From Alteromonadaceae bacterium Bs31 (GTDB taxonomy: Bacteria > Pseudomonadota > Gammaproteobacteria > Pseudomonadales > Cellvibrionaceae), in the NCBI GenBank assembly GCA_900177435.1, contig FXAI01000001.1, positions 415,663 through 479,662 of the forward strand: a stretch of DNA of 64,000 bases, given 5' to 3'. The translations under genes were made by a program, and so were the position numbers. Below the pieces are notes generated by a model, which had not been told where the DNA came from, did not search any database, and saw nothing but the letters and a program-made list of their open reading frames with translations. Positions 18,614 through 27,606 of the stretch are shown piece after piece. Numbering within the stretch: position 1 is the first letter of the stretch; each line of letters opens with the position of its first letter.

Positions 18614-19513
18614 ATGCGCTTTAGATTTAGTGTCCTCTTGCTACTTGTTTTTGTGCTTAGTGAGGCCTCGGCAGCTCCGATTGATGTGCCTATCAATAAG
18701 ATTCGTGCCACCAATAGCCCCTACATGCTCGACCTGATGAAGCTCGCGTTAAGCTACAGTGATCGGCAATATAAGTTTGTAGAGACCAGTGAGCGCCTTT
18801 CAAAAGCAGCACAGCATGAAGCAGCCCTGCACGGCAATATTGCCGTCTATTGGGGCGGCACCTCCCCTGATCAGGAAGAAGAATTTATTCCCGTGCGCAT
18901 CGATGGTTATCGAGGCCTTATGAGCTTGCGGTTTATGATTGTTCGCGCAAGCGATATAGGTCGCTATCGTTCAGTGAATAATATAAACGACTTGCGAAAT
19001 TTCAGAATGGGCCAGGGGCGAGGCTGGAAAGATGGCAAAATCCTTGAGTCAGCCGGTTTTGATGTTGAAGTTGCAACCAAAAAAGCGGGCTTGTTTCATA
19101 TGTTGGATGGTGGCCGTTTCGATGCCTTTCCACGAGGCGCCACAGAAGCCTGGGTAGAGACTGACGCCAATAGAGATCTTAATCTTGCCGTAGAAGAACA
19201 TCTGGTTATTCGCTACTTACTGCCAACCTATTTTTTCGTTAATAAAGGCCGAAAACAATTTGCCAATGATATTGAGGCTGGGCTGTTAATGGCTATAGAG
19301 GACGGTAGTTTCGACCGGTTTTTCTATGGCAGTGATCGAGTTCAGCGCTTTTTGGATCAAGCCAATTTGGCGCAGCGAAAAATAATCGACTTGAATAACC
19401 CCTTTCTATCGAAGGCAGCCATAGAAAGTGCCAAGTTCAATTTTAGCGTTGAGGATTTAATTGAAGGCGCTAGAAGAATTAAGGCGGGTGAGTTTGATGT
19501 TTCCAGTCTGTAG
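18614..19513 (+). CDS. Periplasmic solute-binding-like protein
   Basis: A 299-residue secreted protein with signal peptide MRFRFSVLLLLVFVLSEASA. The remainder resembles the amino-acid type solute-binding fold (SBP_bac_3): two lobes, a hinge region NINDLRNFRMGQGRGWKDGKIL, and a C-terminal helix ending in DLIEGARRI. No transporter genes are nearby, so it may serve as an orphan receptor or sensor rather than an ABC component. The ATG at 18614 is preferred to the GTG at 18608. It is divergent from the GH3 gene and converges on dnaE2. Confidence 0.72.
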   Translation: MRFRFSVLLLLVFVLSEASAAPIDVPINKIRATNSPYMLDLMKLALSYSDRQYKFVETSERLSKAAQHEAALHGNIAVYWGGTSPDQEEEFIPVRIDGYRGLMSLRFMIVRASDIGRYRSVNNINDLRNFRMGQGRGWKDGKILESAGFDVEVATKKAGLFHMLDGGRFDAFPRGATEAWVETDANRDLNLAVEEHLVIRYLLPTYFFVNKGRKQFANDIEAGLLMAIEDGSFDRFFYGSDRVQRFLDQANLAQRKIIDLNNPFLSKAAIESAKFNFSVEDLIEGARRIKAGEFDVSSL

Positions 19514-19567
19514 ATATTAAGCCCCTGGGGCCAGTCCAGATATTACCTTCGCGGAGTAAAACACAGG

Positions 19568-22500
19568 CTAGTGAAAGTCTCTTGAAGACAGGGAAAAATT
19601 TTGCAGCCGTTGTGAATAATCTATTAGCTTACCTGCAACCACATGGATAACTTCTGTGTCACTAGAGTTTTGCTGCGGGCTTTTTTCTAAGCGGCCTTTA
19701 ATCAATAATAATTTACCCGTTAGCAGTGGCTTGCGATATAAATCCTGAGTGTTCTTCCATACCACCACATTAATATTTCCCGTTTCGTCCTCCAGGGTGA
19801 GGAATAAGGTTCCCTTGGCGGTACCGGGTCGTTGACGCCCGGTAACAATGCCCGCTACCTGTACAAAGCGACCATTGCCAATGGCACTTAACTGGCTTTG
19901 CTTTTTACAGCGGCTGAAGGGGTATTCTTCTCGCAGTAGAGTCATGGGGTGAACCCGTAAACTTAAGCCGGTATTTGCATAGTCCTGTAATAAATCTTTT
20001 TCTATACTGGGGGCGGCGGTAAATAGCTGGTCTGATAACTGACCTGTTTCTGCCGCTTCAAGAAAGTGGCTAGGGTTTTGTAAGGCGGCTGCCTGCCAGT
20101 GAGCATAATGCCGGTTGCCCGCCAGCGTTTGTAATGCATCAGCCGCAGCCAAGTGCTGTAAATCGCTGCTACTTAAGGAGCAGCGCTTGGCTAAATCCTG
20201 AATATCGGTAAAGGGTTTGTTAGCTCTAAGCACACTGATAGTCTTCGCTTTTTCTGTATCCAGAGATTTCACACGAATAAAACCCAGGCGAATAGCCCAA
20301 GGGGAATGTTGTAAGCCGCTGGCTTGCAGGCTGTTTTCATAAGTGCTCTGGTTTATATCCACCGGTAACACTTTTATATTATGACGACGAGCATCCTGTA
20401 CCAGTTGCGAGGCTGAATAAAAGCCCATGGGCAGGCTGTTGAGCAAGGCACAGTAAAATGCAGCAGGGTGATGACATTTAAGCCAGGAGGAGGCGTAACA
20501 CAGCAGGGCAAAGCTGGCGGAATGGGATTCTGGAAAACCGTAGCCGCCAAAGCCTTTTATTTGTTCAAATAAACGCTGGGCAAATTCTAATTCATAATTA
20601 TTGCTGAGCATGCCACTAATAAATTTATCTTCGAATTGCAAGAGCTTGCCATTTTTACCCCAGCTGGCCATGGCGCGCCGTAGATTATCCGCTTCACCAC
20701 CACTAAAACCCGCAGCCACCATAGCAAGGCGTATGGCCTGCTCCTGAAAAAGAGGCACGCCCAGAGTGGATTCCAGTACCGATTTAATTTCCGCGCTCTG
20801 GTAGCTTATCTCTTCCAGGCCATCGCGGCGGCGTAAATAGGGGTGAACCATGTCCCCTTGAATTGGACCCGGCCGAACAATGGCGATTTCGATTACCAAA
20901 TCATAAAATTTTCGTGGTCGCAGGCGAGGCAGCATGGACATTTGCGCGCGCGATTCAATTTGGAATACGCCAACGGTGTCGGCTTCGCAAAGCATATCGT
21001 AGGTTTTAGGGTCTTCACGGGGAATATCCGCCAGGCTTTTTATGCTTGGCTCATATGCGTTCACATACGCTAAAGATTTGCGAAGCGCAGTAAGCATGCC
21101 GAGCGCAAGTACATCTACTTTAAGTAAACCCATGGCCTCCAGGTCGTCTTTATCCCACTGGATAACTGTGCGATCGGGCATGCTGGCGTTTTCCAGCGGC
21201 ACCAAGTCACTGATCTTGTCCTGAGTAATAACAAATCCACCCACATGCTGGGAGAGGTGGCGGGGAAAACCGAGTATTTGTTCCACCAGGGCAAAAAAAT
21301 GTAGCAGTGTTTTTTTGTGGGGCTGTAAGCCAATAGCTTCGATGCGCTTAATTAAATCGCCGGTGCGGTCCCACCAGGCCAGGGACTTTGCCAGGTGATC
21401 GATAAGTGCGGCTTCTAGCCCCAGGGCTTTGCCCACATCGCGAATGGCACTGCGCGGCCGATAAGTGATTACCGTTGCCGCCAGAGCTGCACGTTCCCGG
21501 CTGTATTTTGTATAAATGTATTGAATAACCTCTTCTCTGCGTTGATGTTCAAAATCCACATCAATATCTGGCGGTTCGTTGCGTTCTTTGGAAATAAAGC
21601 GCTCGAATAATACGTTTATTTGCCCTGGAGCAATTTCGGTAATAAACAGGCAGTAACACACAACGGAATTTGCCGCCGAACCTCGGCCTTGGCAGAGTAT
21701 ATTTTTCTCCCGCGCGAAACGAACAATATCGTGCACCGTTAAAAAATAATATTCGTAGTTAAGCTCTTCTATGAGTGTTAATTCTTTTTGCAGAATGTCT
21801 TCGGCAAATTGCGGCGTGCCTTGTGGCCAGCGTTGTTGTTTTCCTTCATCCACCAGTTGGCGTAAATAGGTAATAGGCTTCAAGTTTTTCGGAACCAGCT
21901 CCTGAGGGTATTGATAGCGCAACTCATCCAGTGAAAATTCGCACATGCCAGCAATAATTTCTGTTTGGCTAATCATTGCTGGTGAGTAGAGTGCGTAGTA
22001 GTCGCCAATAGGTTTTAGATAGGCTTCGGCGTTGCTTTGCAGCTGTGTACCCAATTCTTTAACACTGCTCTTGTGTTTGATTGCCGTGAGTACATCCTGC
22101 AGGGGTTTGCGGCAGTTGTGGTGCATCAGTGCCTGGTCGCAGGCCACCATAGGTATTTTGAAAGCCTTTGCAAGGGACTGCCATTTTTCGAATAGCCGTT
22201 GTTCGCCACCACAGTATTGATGGCTAAGGCCCAGCCACAGGCGATGCTTAAATGCGCTAGACAGGGCTTCTGCAACGCTTGCATCACTGCTAGCGGGGCA
22301 GGGAAGCCAGATAATCAGGCAGTTTTGTAAGCGGAAGCGAAGGTCGTCCATGTGGGCTTCATATTCGCCCTTGGGCGCTCGCCTGCGAGCCAGGGTGATA
22401 AAGCCGGAAAGCTCGCTATAGGCCTTGCGGTGAGGGGCGATAGCAATCAGCTTATAGCCATTGGATAGGTGAAAGCGGCTGCCTATCAATAGCTTTATTT

Positions 22501-22672
22501 CAAGCTCTCTGGCGGCTATGTGGGCTTTGGCTATGCCAGCAAGGGAACATTCATCGCAAACGCAAATAGCGCTGTAGCCCAACTCTCGGGCGCGCAGCAC
22601 GTATTCCTGCGGATGAGAGGCTCCCTGCAGGAAGCTGTAATTGGTGGTGGTGTTGATGTGGCAGTAGGGCAT
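19568..22672 (-). CDS. dnaE2: Error-prone DNA polymerase III alpha subunit
   Basis: A 1034-residue C-family polymerase for translesion synthesis. The N-terminal PHP domain begins YCHINTTTNYSFLQGASHP. The palm contains NEPPDIDVDFEHQRREE with the metal-binding aspartates of PDIDVD. GRGSAANSVVCY and AASFAL-type segments follow (SHSASFALLCYASSWLKCH). A C-terminal OB fold (VAGIVTGRQRPGTAKGTLFLTLEDE) is present, and the length is normal. DnaE2 works with ImuA and ImuB, whose genes are usually adjacent but here lie about 14 kb away at 36199-38900. A perfect LexA box ends 13 bp before the ATG, so the gene should be SOS-induced. Confidence 0.94.
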   Translation of the reverse strand: MPYCHINTTTNYSFLQGASHPQEYVLRARELGYSAICVCDECSLAGIAKAHIAARELEIKLLIGSRFHLSNGYKLIAIAPHRKAYSELSGFITLARRRAPKGEYEAHMDDLRFRLQNCLIIWLPCPASSDASVAEALSSAFKHRLWLGLSHQYCGGEQRLFEKWQSLAKAFKIPMVACDQALMHHNCRKPLQDVLTAIKHKSSVKELGTQLQSNAEAYLKPIGDYYALYSPAMISQTEIIAGMCEFSLDELRYQYPQELVPKNLKPITYLRQLVDEGKQQRWPQGTPQFAEDILQKELTLIEELNYEYYFLTVHDIVRFAREKNILCQGRGSAANSVVCYCLFITEIAPGQINVLFERFISKERNEPPDIDVDFEHQRREEVIQYIYTKYSRERAALAATVITYRPRSAIRDVGKALGLEAALIDHLAKSLAWWDRTGDLIKRIEAIGLQPHKKTLLHFFALVEQILGFPRHLSQHVGGFVITQDKISDLVPLENASMPDRTVIQWDKDDLEAMGLLKVDVLALGMLTALRKSLAYVNAYEPSIKSLADIPREDPKTYDMLCEADTVGVFQIESRAQMSMLPRLRPRKFYDLVIEIAIVRPGPIQGDMVHPYLRRRDGLEEISYQSAEIKSVLESTLGVPLFQEQAIRLAMVAAGFSGGEADNLRRAMASWGKNGKLLQFEDKFISGMLSNNYELEFAQRLFEQIKGFGGYGFPESHSASFALLCYASSWLKCHHPAAFYCALLNSLPMGFYSASQLVQDARRHNIKVLPVDINQSTYENSLQASGLQHSPWAIRLGFIRVKSLDTEKAKTISVLRANKPFTDIQDLAKRCSLSSSDLQHLAAADALQTLAGNRHYAHWQAAALQNPSHFLEAAETGQLSDQLFTAAPSIEKDLLQDYANTGLSLRVHPMTLLREEYPFSRCKKQSQLSAIGNGRFVQVAGIVTGRQRPGTAKGTLFLTLEDETGNINVVVWKNTQDLYRKPLLTGKLLLIKGRLEKSPQQNSSDTEVIHVVAGKLIDYSQRLQNFSLSSRDFH

Positions 22673-22684
22673 AAGGCTATAATA

Positions 22685-22700
22685 CTGTAAATATAAACAG
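22685..22700 (-). promoter_or_regulatory. LexA (SOS) box of dnaE2
   Basis: CTGTAAATATAAACAG is an exact CTGT-N8-ACAG operator. The dyad extends to AATACTGT/ACAGTATT, giving 8 paired bases per side. It lies 13 bp before the dnaE2 start codon. Confidence 0.9.
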
Positions 22701-22752
22701 TATTATAGCGGTGGCGATTAAATGCCCGGCAGTAAAAGCCAGTAGCAAAGAT

Positions 22753-25182
22753 TTAGATCGATAGTTTTATCCGGGGGCTTGCTTGCGGGTCTCGGTCAAT
22801 TTCCGGTGTGCACAGCAGTAGCCGAGCAGAACTAACGGACTTCTGTTCAATAAGGTAACGTTTAAAGTTGGCGGCTCGCTGTTCTCCAAGGTCCAGTAAA
22901 AGGGCTTTGTGCTCGGCACTTAGCTCATCTTTTGCCGCTAGTTGTTGTTGCTCGCCTGGTGCCACGTCACCGGGTATCACATCGCCGGGTATGACGATGG
23001 GGCAAATTTTTATTTGCAGCGCTTCTTTGTCTGTCATCAAAGTAGACAGCTGATCAGAAAAGGTAATTTGAGGCTCTTCTGGTATGGTTTGTCCTGGCTT
23101 ATAGGGGAGGTCTTCAAAGCGAACTTTTAATGCATAGGATCCTGCTGCCATTGCTACGCTAAGCACCTGACCATAGGGAACAAAAGTTTTTATAAGATAA
23201 GACTTGGCCTGGCTCATGGCGGCTTTCGTAACAACAAGGCCAATAATATGGCGTGCGCTGAAATCGGGGCTGCTAATGTCCCCGTCTATTGGCATTTTAA
23301 GAGCGATGTTACCATCGTCGTCTTTCAGCAGGCCTAGAGCAACATTGAGTGGCATGGCTGTTTGACCCAATAAATCCTTCTCGTCGTAATTCTTATCAGA
23401 TTTAAATTCCGTACCTCGAAGATGAACATCTGCCACACTTTTCAGTATGTCGTCAGTAATTGTTCCATCAAACATCATATCCATTTGCCCCGCCATGATA
23501 TTAAAGCCGAGTGCATCGCTAACGTAGGGGGAAACCTCTGGCAGGGTAAATTCACTGGTATTTAACTTAAACTCTCCATTGAGCTTGTCTGCAAATGGGG
23601 CAATTGAACCAAGTAGCTTGAACTTGAAGAAATCACCGTCGTGTAACTGAATCTCATAGCTGGCTGCTTGCGACGTGTTGGCGGTATCTACAGTGGTTAA
23701 GCTTAAGGTTTCGAGAAAATAATTTTCTTTAAAGGCGGGCTGAATACTTTTATCGCTAACTACTATTTCAATGGGTTTTGTAAGAGCCAAATTACCCAGA
23801 TAAATATCAAATGTAGCTTCGTTTTCCGAGAGCTGACTTTTCTGTTCTTCCACCTGGGGATTTTCTTCTGGTGCTTTATCGCTTGTGCTTGCCTCATCGG
23901 CGGATGGAAGCGCTATTAAATTGGCTATATTTTTTTGTTCGTCAATAAGTACCTCTATTTTTCCGCCGTCAATTTGTACGGTTTCAATGCGCGCCTGCTT
24001 ATTGTTTAAATTGATAGATTCAATTCGGATGTTGTTCAGCTTTGCAAGCTCGGGTAAAGGCGTTTTTTCCTGATCGAGTAGAGAAACGAAACTGCGCTCA
24101 ATGTCTATCGCACCAATGCTGGCTTGGTAATCTGCATCATCCAGCTGAAGGTTAAGAGCTTCTATTTTTAAGCTATTAAACCCGGTTATTTTGGCTAAAG
24201 AATCAGCTGGGCCAAGATTAAAAGCCTGACTGTTGAGCTCGAAATTGCCATCAAATTTGAGCTTGTTGTCTTCAGATAAATCCATGAGACCGGGGGACAA
24301 GGTAAGGTCAAAACGCTCGAGGTTTAGAGCGTAGCTGGTATCCCGGTAATTGAGTGTGTCTAGTTCAAGATTGGCTTGCAATCCTTTAACACTAATTTGT
24401 TTGCCAATAATACTAATTTTGCTAGAAACCTTAAGCGAGAGAAGCCCGCTCAGTTCCTCAATGTTTTCTGGCAGCAGGTATTGAATATGGTTTAATGCAA
24501 ATTGATTTGCATTTAAACCCAGCTCAATAGTAGCGGAATCTATGCCGTACTCTACCAAGGCCTCAATATCAAAATCTGCGTTGTCAATTGTGCCCTGAAT
24601 TTGTGCTTGAGAACTGAGTACCGCATTTTTATAGAGAGAGCGCTCTATACTGATGTCGTCAAACCGGAGTTCATGGATTTTTTCTCCGTTGTCCAGTCGA
24701 AGGTTTATATCGCGCAATTCTACATAAGGAACCGCAATGCTTACCTGGCGCCCTGAAGTGCTATCGTCAGCATTCTGGTTTTCTTCTTGAACGGGGTCGG
24801 TTTGTGGTCGGTTTAAGGAAAAACCTGCCGCATGAGCATCATCTCCTTTCAGGTCAATATCCACATGCAGGCCTTGTAGCAGTATCTTGTCTATCCGCAT
24901 TTCCTGCCATAACAAACGGCTGAGGCTGAAATGCACGCTCAAGGTCTCTAGTGCCAGTCTGCGATTGCCTTGGCTTATAAGGGTCAAATTTTGAACCGTA
25001 ACTGTTGAAAGAAACAGGTTTACGCGAACACTGCTTTGCTCGCCAAGTTCCACCTTTTCGCTTTCGAGCACTTTACCCATCGCCAAGCGCGCTACGTAAG
25101 GCGAGGACAGCCAGGTGATACTGAATAGAACCAGAATAATGGATACGAGAACAATTCCGCCGGTGCGTAATTTTTTAAGCAT
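22753..25182 (-). CDS. DUF748 (AsmA-like) envelope protein
   Basis: An 809-residue protein with one N-terminal membrane anchor (residues 8-28, GGIVLVSIILVLFSITWLSS) and a long periplasmic body rich in amphipathic beta strands. The segment NVALGLLKDDDGNIALKMPIDGDISSPDFSARHII is the hallmark of DUF748 proteins, which belong to the AsmA/TamB-like group implicated in outer-membrane lipid homeostasis. A low-complexity acidic patch lies near residues 410-450. A second, larger paralogue is encoded at 30127-33096. It is monocistronic, between dnaE2 and the lyase gene. AGGATG precedes the ATG. The exact function is unknown. Confidence 0.83.
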   Translation of the reverse strand: MLKKLRTGGIVLVSIILVLFSITWLSSPYVARLAMGKVLESEKVELGEQSSVRVNLFLSTVTVQNLTLISQGNRRLALETLSVHFSLSRLLWQEMRIDKILLQGLHVDIDLKGDDAHAAGFSLNRPQTDPVQEENQNADDSTSGRQVSIAVPYVELRDINLRLDNGEKIHELRFDDISIERSLYKNAVLSSQAQIQGTIDNADFDIEALVEYGIDSATIELGLNANQFALNHIQYLLPENIEELSGLLSLKVSSKISIIGKQISVKGLQANLELDTLNYRDTSYALNLERFDLTLSPGLMDLSEDNKLKFDGNFELNSQAFNLGPADSLAKITGFNSLKIEALNLQLDDADYQASIGAIDIERSFVSLLDQEKTPLPELAKLNNIRIESINLNNKQARIETVQIDGGKIEVLIDEQKNIANLIALPSADEASTSDKAPEENPQVEEQKSQLSENEATFDIYLGNLALTKPIEIVVSDKSIQPAFKENYFLETLSLTTVDTANTSQAASYEIQLHDGDFFKFKLLGSIAPFADKLNGEFKLNTSEFTLPEVSPYVSDALGFNIMAGQMDMMFDGTITDDILKSVADVHLRGTEFKSDKNYDEKDLLGQTAMPLNVALGLLKDDDGNIALKMPIDGDISSPDFSARHIIGLVVTKAAMSQAKSYLIKTFVPYGQVLSVAMAAGSYALKVRFEDLPYKPGQTIPEEPQITFSDQLSTLMTDKEALQIKICPIVIPGDVIPGDVAPGEQQQLAAKDELSAEHKALLLDLGEQRAANFKRYLIEQKSVSSARLLLCTPEIDRDPQASPRIKLSI

Positions 25183-25408
25183 TTGAATTTACATCCTAGT
25201 GAGGGCTTTCTGCCCCAGAGTACACAATCCCTGCAGCCCGAAGGTCTATAGAAACGAAAAGAGTTGTGGGTGGGAAAGCAGGTACCGGCAAATTATACCA
25301 GCCTCAAGTCTTTGCCAACAGAAAGTTTACTTTACCGAGGTGCTTGTATTGTTTGGTGAAATTTTGCTCGTTTGTTTATCTTGCTGCTGGTGGTTAAGCT
25401 TTCGTGTT

Positions 25409-26200
25409 TTATTGGATTTGGCTGGTGACAAGAAAATTATCGAAGTCCGCATAGACGGTGATTGCTTCGCCCTTATCGTTTACGGGTGTCCATTTAGTGT
25501 TGCTGCCGCCGTGGAAGGTACTAAATAGTAGTTGTTCGATAAATGTACTGGAACCGTAGTCCTGACGGAAATCGATATTTTCACTGACCGCAACAGGTTT
25601 TCCGTCGATAAATATTCTGGCTGAGCCGTTTGCCTTGTGTGGGTCATTGAGTTTTAACTGCAGTTCTACATGATGCCACCGGCCCTTAGTAAATACGGTG
25701 GCGCTTGATATGTTGCCGACTCCCCATTTTTTTGATCTATCCTGATCGTATAGGTATGTTGCGCACCGTCCTTCCTTTTGGAAGGTGATTCGTGCACTCC
25801 AGCGGTCGGCTTGACGTTGCTTGCCGCCGGTTACGGGGTGTTTTGGCCCAAGTCCATGTAGTTTGCCGCCATAGGTCCACTGGAAGTCCTTCGCGAAGCG
25901 TACGTCGAAGGAAAGGCTCGCCTGCTTGACTTTCTGTTTGAGCGGGTAGCGCAAGCTAACTCGTTCGCTACCGCGTTTAGTTCCTACATAGGCTACCCGG
26001 ATAGCATTGGAACCATCGGTTCCGGTACCCTTAATCAGGGTGATATTTTTGTGTTTTAGCGCTATTGCCGCAAAGGCATTGTTATGAGCACTATCAAAAT
26101 TTTCCTCTAACAGCACTGCGTTGTGAGCAGAGTCTGCCGCGTGCAATATTCGCGCGGGAAGGAAGGTAAGCAGAATGCAAAGAAATACCCGTCGAGTCAT
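25409..26200 (-). CDS. Secreted polysaccharide lyase, PL14-like
   Basis: A 263-residue exported protein (signal peptide about MTRRVFLCILLTFLPARILHA) with a single jelly-roll-like domain. The pattern FQWTYGGKLHGLGP resembles the conserved GGKLPGL strand of PL14-family alginate/glucuronan lyases. WSARITFQKEGRCATYLYDQDR and GRWHHVELQLKLN also fit that fold. Cleavage of alginate or glucuronan by beta-elimination is therefore likely but not proven; a glucanase-type lectin fold is the alternative. ATG 26200 is chosen over the TTG at 26215. Nothing adjacent is obviously part of an alginate locus. Confidence 0.68.
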   Translation of the reverse strand: MTRRVFLCILLTFLPARILHAADSAHNAVLLEENFDSAHNNAFAAIALKHKNITLIKGTGTDGSNAIRVAYVGTKRGSERVSLRYPLKQKVKQASLSFDVRFAKDFQWTYGGKLHGLGPKHPVTGGKQRQADRWSARITFQKEGRCATYLYDQDRSKKWGVGNISSATVFTKGRWHHVELQLKLNDPHKANGSARIFIDGKPVAVSENIDFRQDYGSSTFIEQLLFSTFHGGSNTKWTPVNDKGEAITVYADFDNFLVTSQIQ

Positions 26201-26456
26201 TATTATTTTGTCCAAGTTGGCGCGCTTGTACCTGGTTTGAAAAGGTCTCTGAAATTATATGCGTTGCTTTATGGAAGCCTTTAAGCTGCAGGGAGCGCTA
26301 GGGCTGATTTACCGTGAGCGGTAATACCGGCCACTGCGATCTTTTTATTGTATATTTGCCAGCTTAGTAGCCTTGGCCAGCGCTGATAACAGCGATACCT
26401 GTGTTTTCAGGTGAAGTGTAGCGAAATATCTTATCGCAGCAAATATAGCTCGGATA

Positions 26457-27290
26457 CTACATTTCTTTCGTGGTTGTAAGCTCTTTTAGGGTGGCGCTGG
26501 CTCTGTGAAGCCGTGTGGCCGATTGATAGCGATAGTAATCAATCACTTCTTTATCATTATTATTCTCTGCAATGCTAAGTAATGTAGAGGAGATAGACGC
26601 AGATTGCTTCCAGGTATTGGCGGCAAGCTCATGTTGCCTAGCTTGTGTGTAGGCATAGGCTACCTGCTCGTATAGATCGCCCGTTGCAGAGAGCATTTGT
26701 TGGGCGAGCTTAGTGGCCTTTTCCTGTGTTTTTTCATTATTAAGCAAAGCCGTGCTGGAAGTAAAAAATTGGAGAGTCAATTGATCGGTTTCATCTGCGA
26801 AATTGCGCCATGACTGAGCCACCTGTGCGGTATTCCCAGAGCCTTCAATTAAGTGTGCAAGTTGCTGTTGAATATTGAATAGCATCTGGTTGTTATACAG
26901 CATTAGCTTGAGACGTTGTTCTGCCATCACGTATTCGGATGTGCCTATATGGTTATCTATAAATTGCATATCCTGCTGTATCGACCAGTACATGGCTGCG
27001 AGTTTGTAACTGAGCAGTTGTATTCCCTTTGCCTGTTCCGGGCTGGTATTTTTCTCATCAAGCACAAGAGATGGTCTGCTTGCGGCAGGGCCATGTACAA
27101 TGCAGTTTCCCAGCTTTTCTTTAGCCTCCTTTTCGCAGCTCTCGCGCAGTAAGCTCTCCCGAGTAACACACATTTCTTTCCAAGACTCAGAGGCGAGCGC
27201 TTGGCAGTTACAATGGATGGCGCTGCAGTTGGGAGTTGAATGTGCGGAGAAGGAAAGCAATATAAGGAAAAAGGCGAGAAGCTGTTTCAT
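26457..27290 (-). CDS. Secreted protein of unknown function, cysteine-rich N-terminus
   Basis: A 277-residue protein with signal peptide MKQLLAFFLILLSFSAHS. The mature N-terminus has seven cysteines within about 45 residues (PNCSAIHCNCQA, EMCVTR, ESCEKEAKE, GNCIVHG), suggesting disulfide bonds or metal binding. The rest is predicted all-helical and TPR- or coiled-coil-like, with many Gln, Ala and Leu residues. I do not recognise the family. It is monocistronic and lies just downstream of the foldback element on the same strand. Confidence 0.65.
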   Translation of the reverse strand: MKQLLAFFLILLSFSAHSTPNCSAIHCNCQALASESWKEMCVTRESLLRESCEKEAKEKLGNCIVHGPAASRPSLVLDEKNTSPEQAKGIQLLSYKLAAMYWSIQQDMQFIDNHIGTSEYVMAEQRLKLMLYNNQMLFNIQQQLAHLIEGSGNTAQVAQSWRNFADETDQLTLQFFTSSTALLNNEKTQEKATKLAQQMLSATGDLYEQVAYAYTQARQHELAANTWKQSASISSTLLSIAENNNDKEVIDYYRYQSATRLHRASATLKELTTTKEM

Positions 27291-27413
27291 AGGGCAATTT
27301 ATAGCTCAAAAGATGCGTGTTCTTAGAGCATAAGAAGTGGCTTACCTTGGCGCAAATTAGATTAGAGTTTGGTATAGAATAAATTCTTATAGCCTTGAGT
27401 TTTTAATAACCAA

Positions 27414-27596
27414 GAAACCTCTCAACAAGTCCAGGTGGTCTCTGTGCTGCTCACTGCGTCCGAAGCAGTTTCAGAAATTTCTAGCCCTGCGGTGCGCTGC
27501 TTTGACGGTCAAGCAGCGTATCGCCGCTTTGCTGCATGCCTTGCCGGGCTTATGTTTCTGAAAGCCAGAGGCCGCATAGACTTGTTCAGAGGTTCC
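27414..27596. mobile_element. 183-bp foldback element, MITE-like
   Basis: The ends GAAACCTCTCAACAAGTC (27414-27431) and the inverse of 27579-27596 match at 16 of 18 positions. Inside, GTTTCAGAAA...AGCCC is mirrored by CTTTCAGAAA...AGCCC, and the centre (CGCTGCTTTGAC / GTCAAGCAGCG) is palindromic, so the whole element is one long imperfect hairpin. There is no coding capacity. A clear target-site duplication was not seen. It starts 10 bp beyond the stop codon of the cation antiporter gene. Confidence 0.68.
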
Positions 27597-27606
27597 CTAG
27601 GTATTT

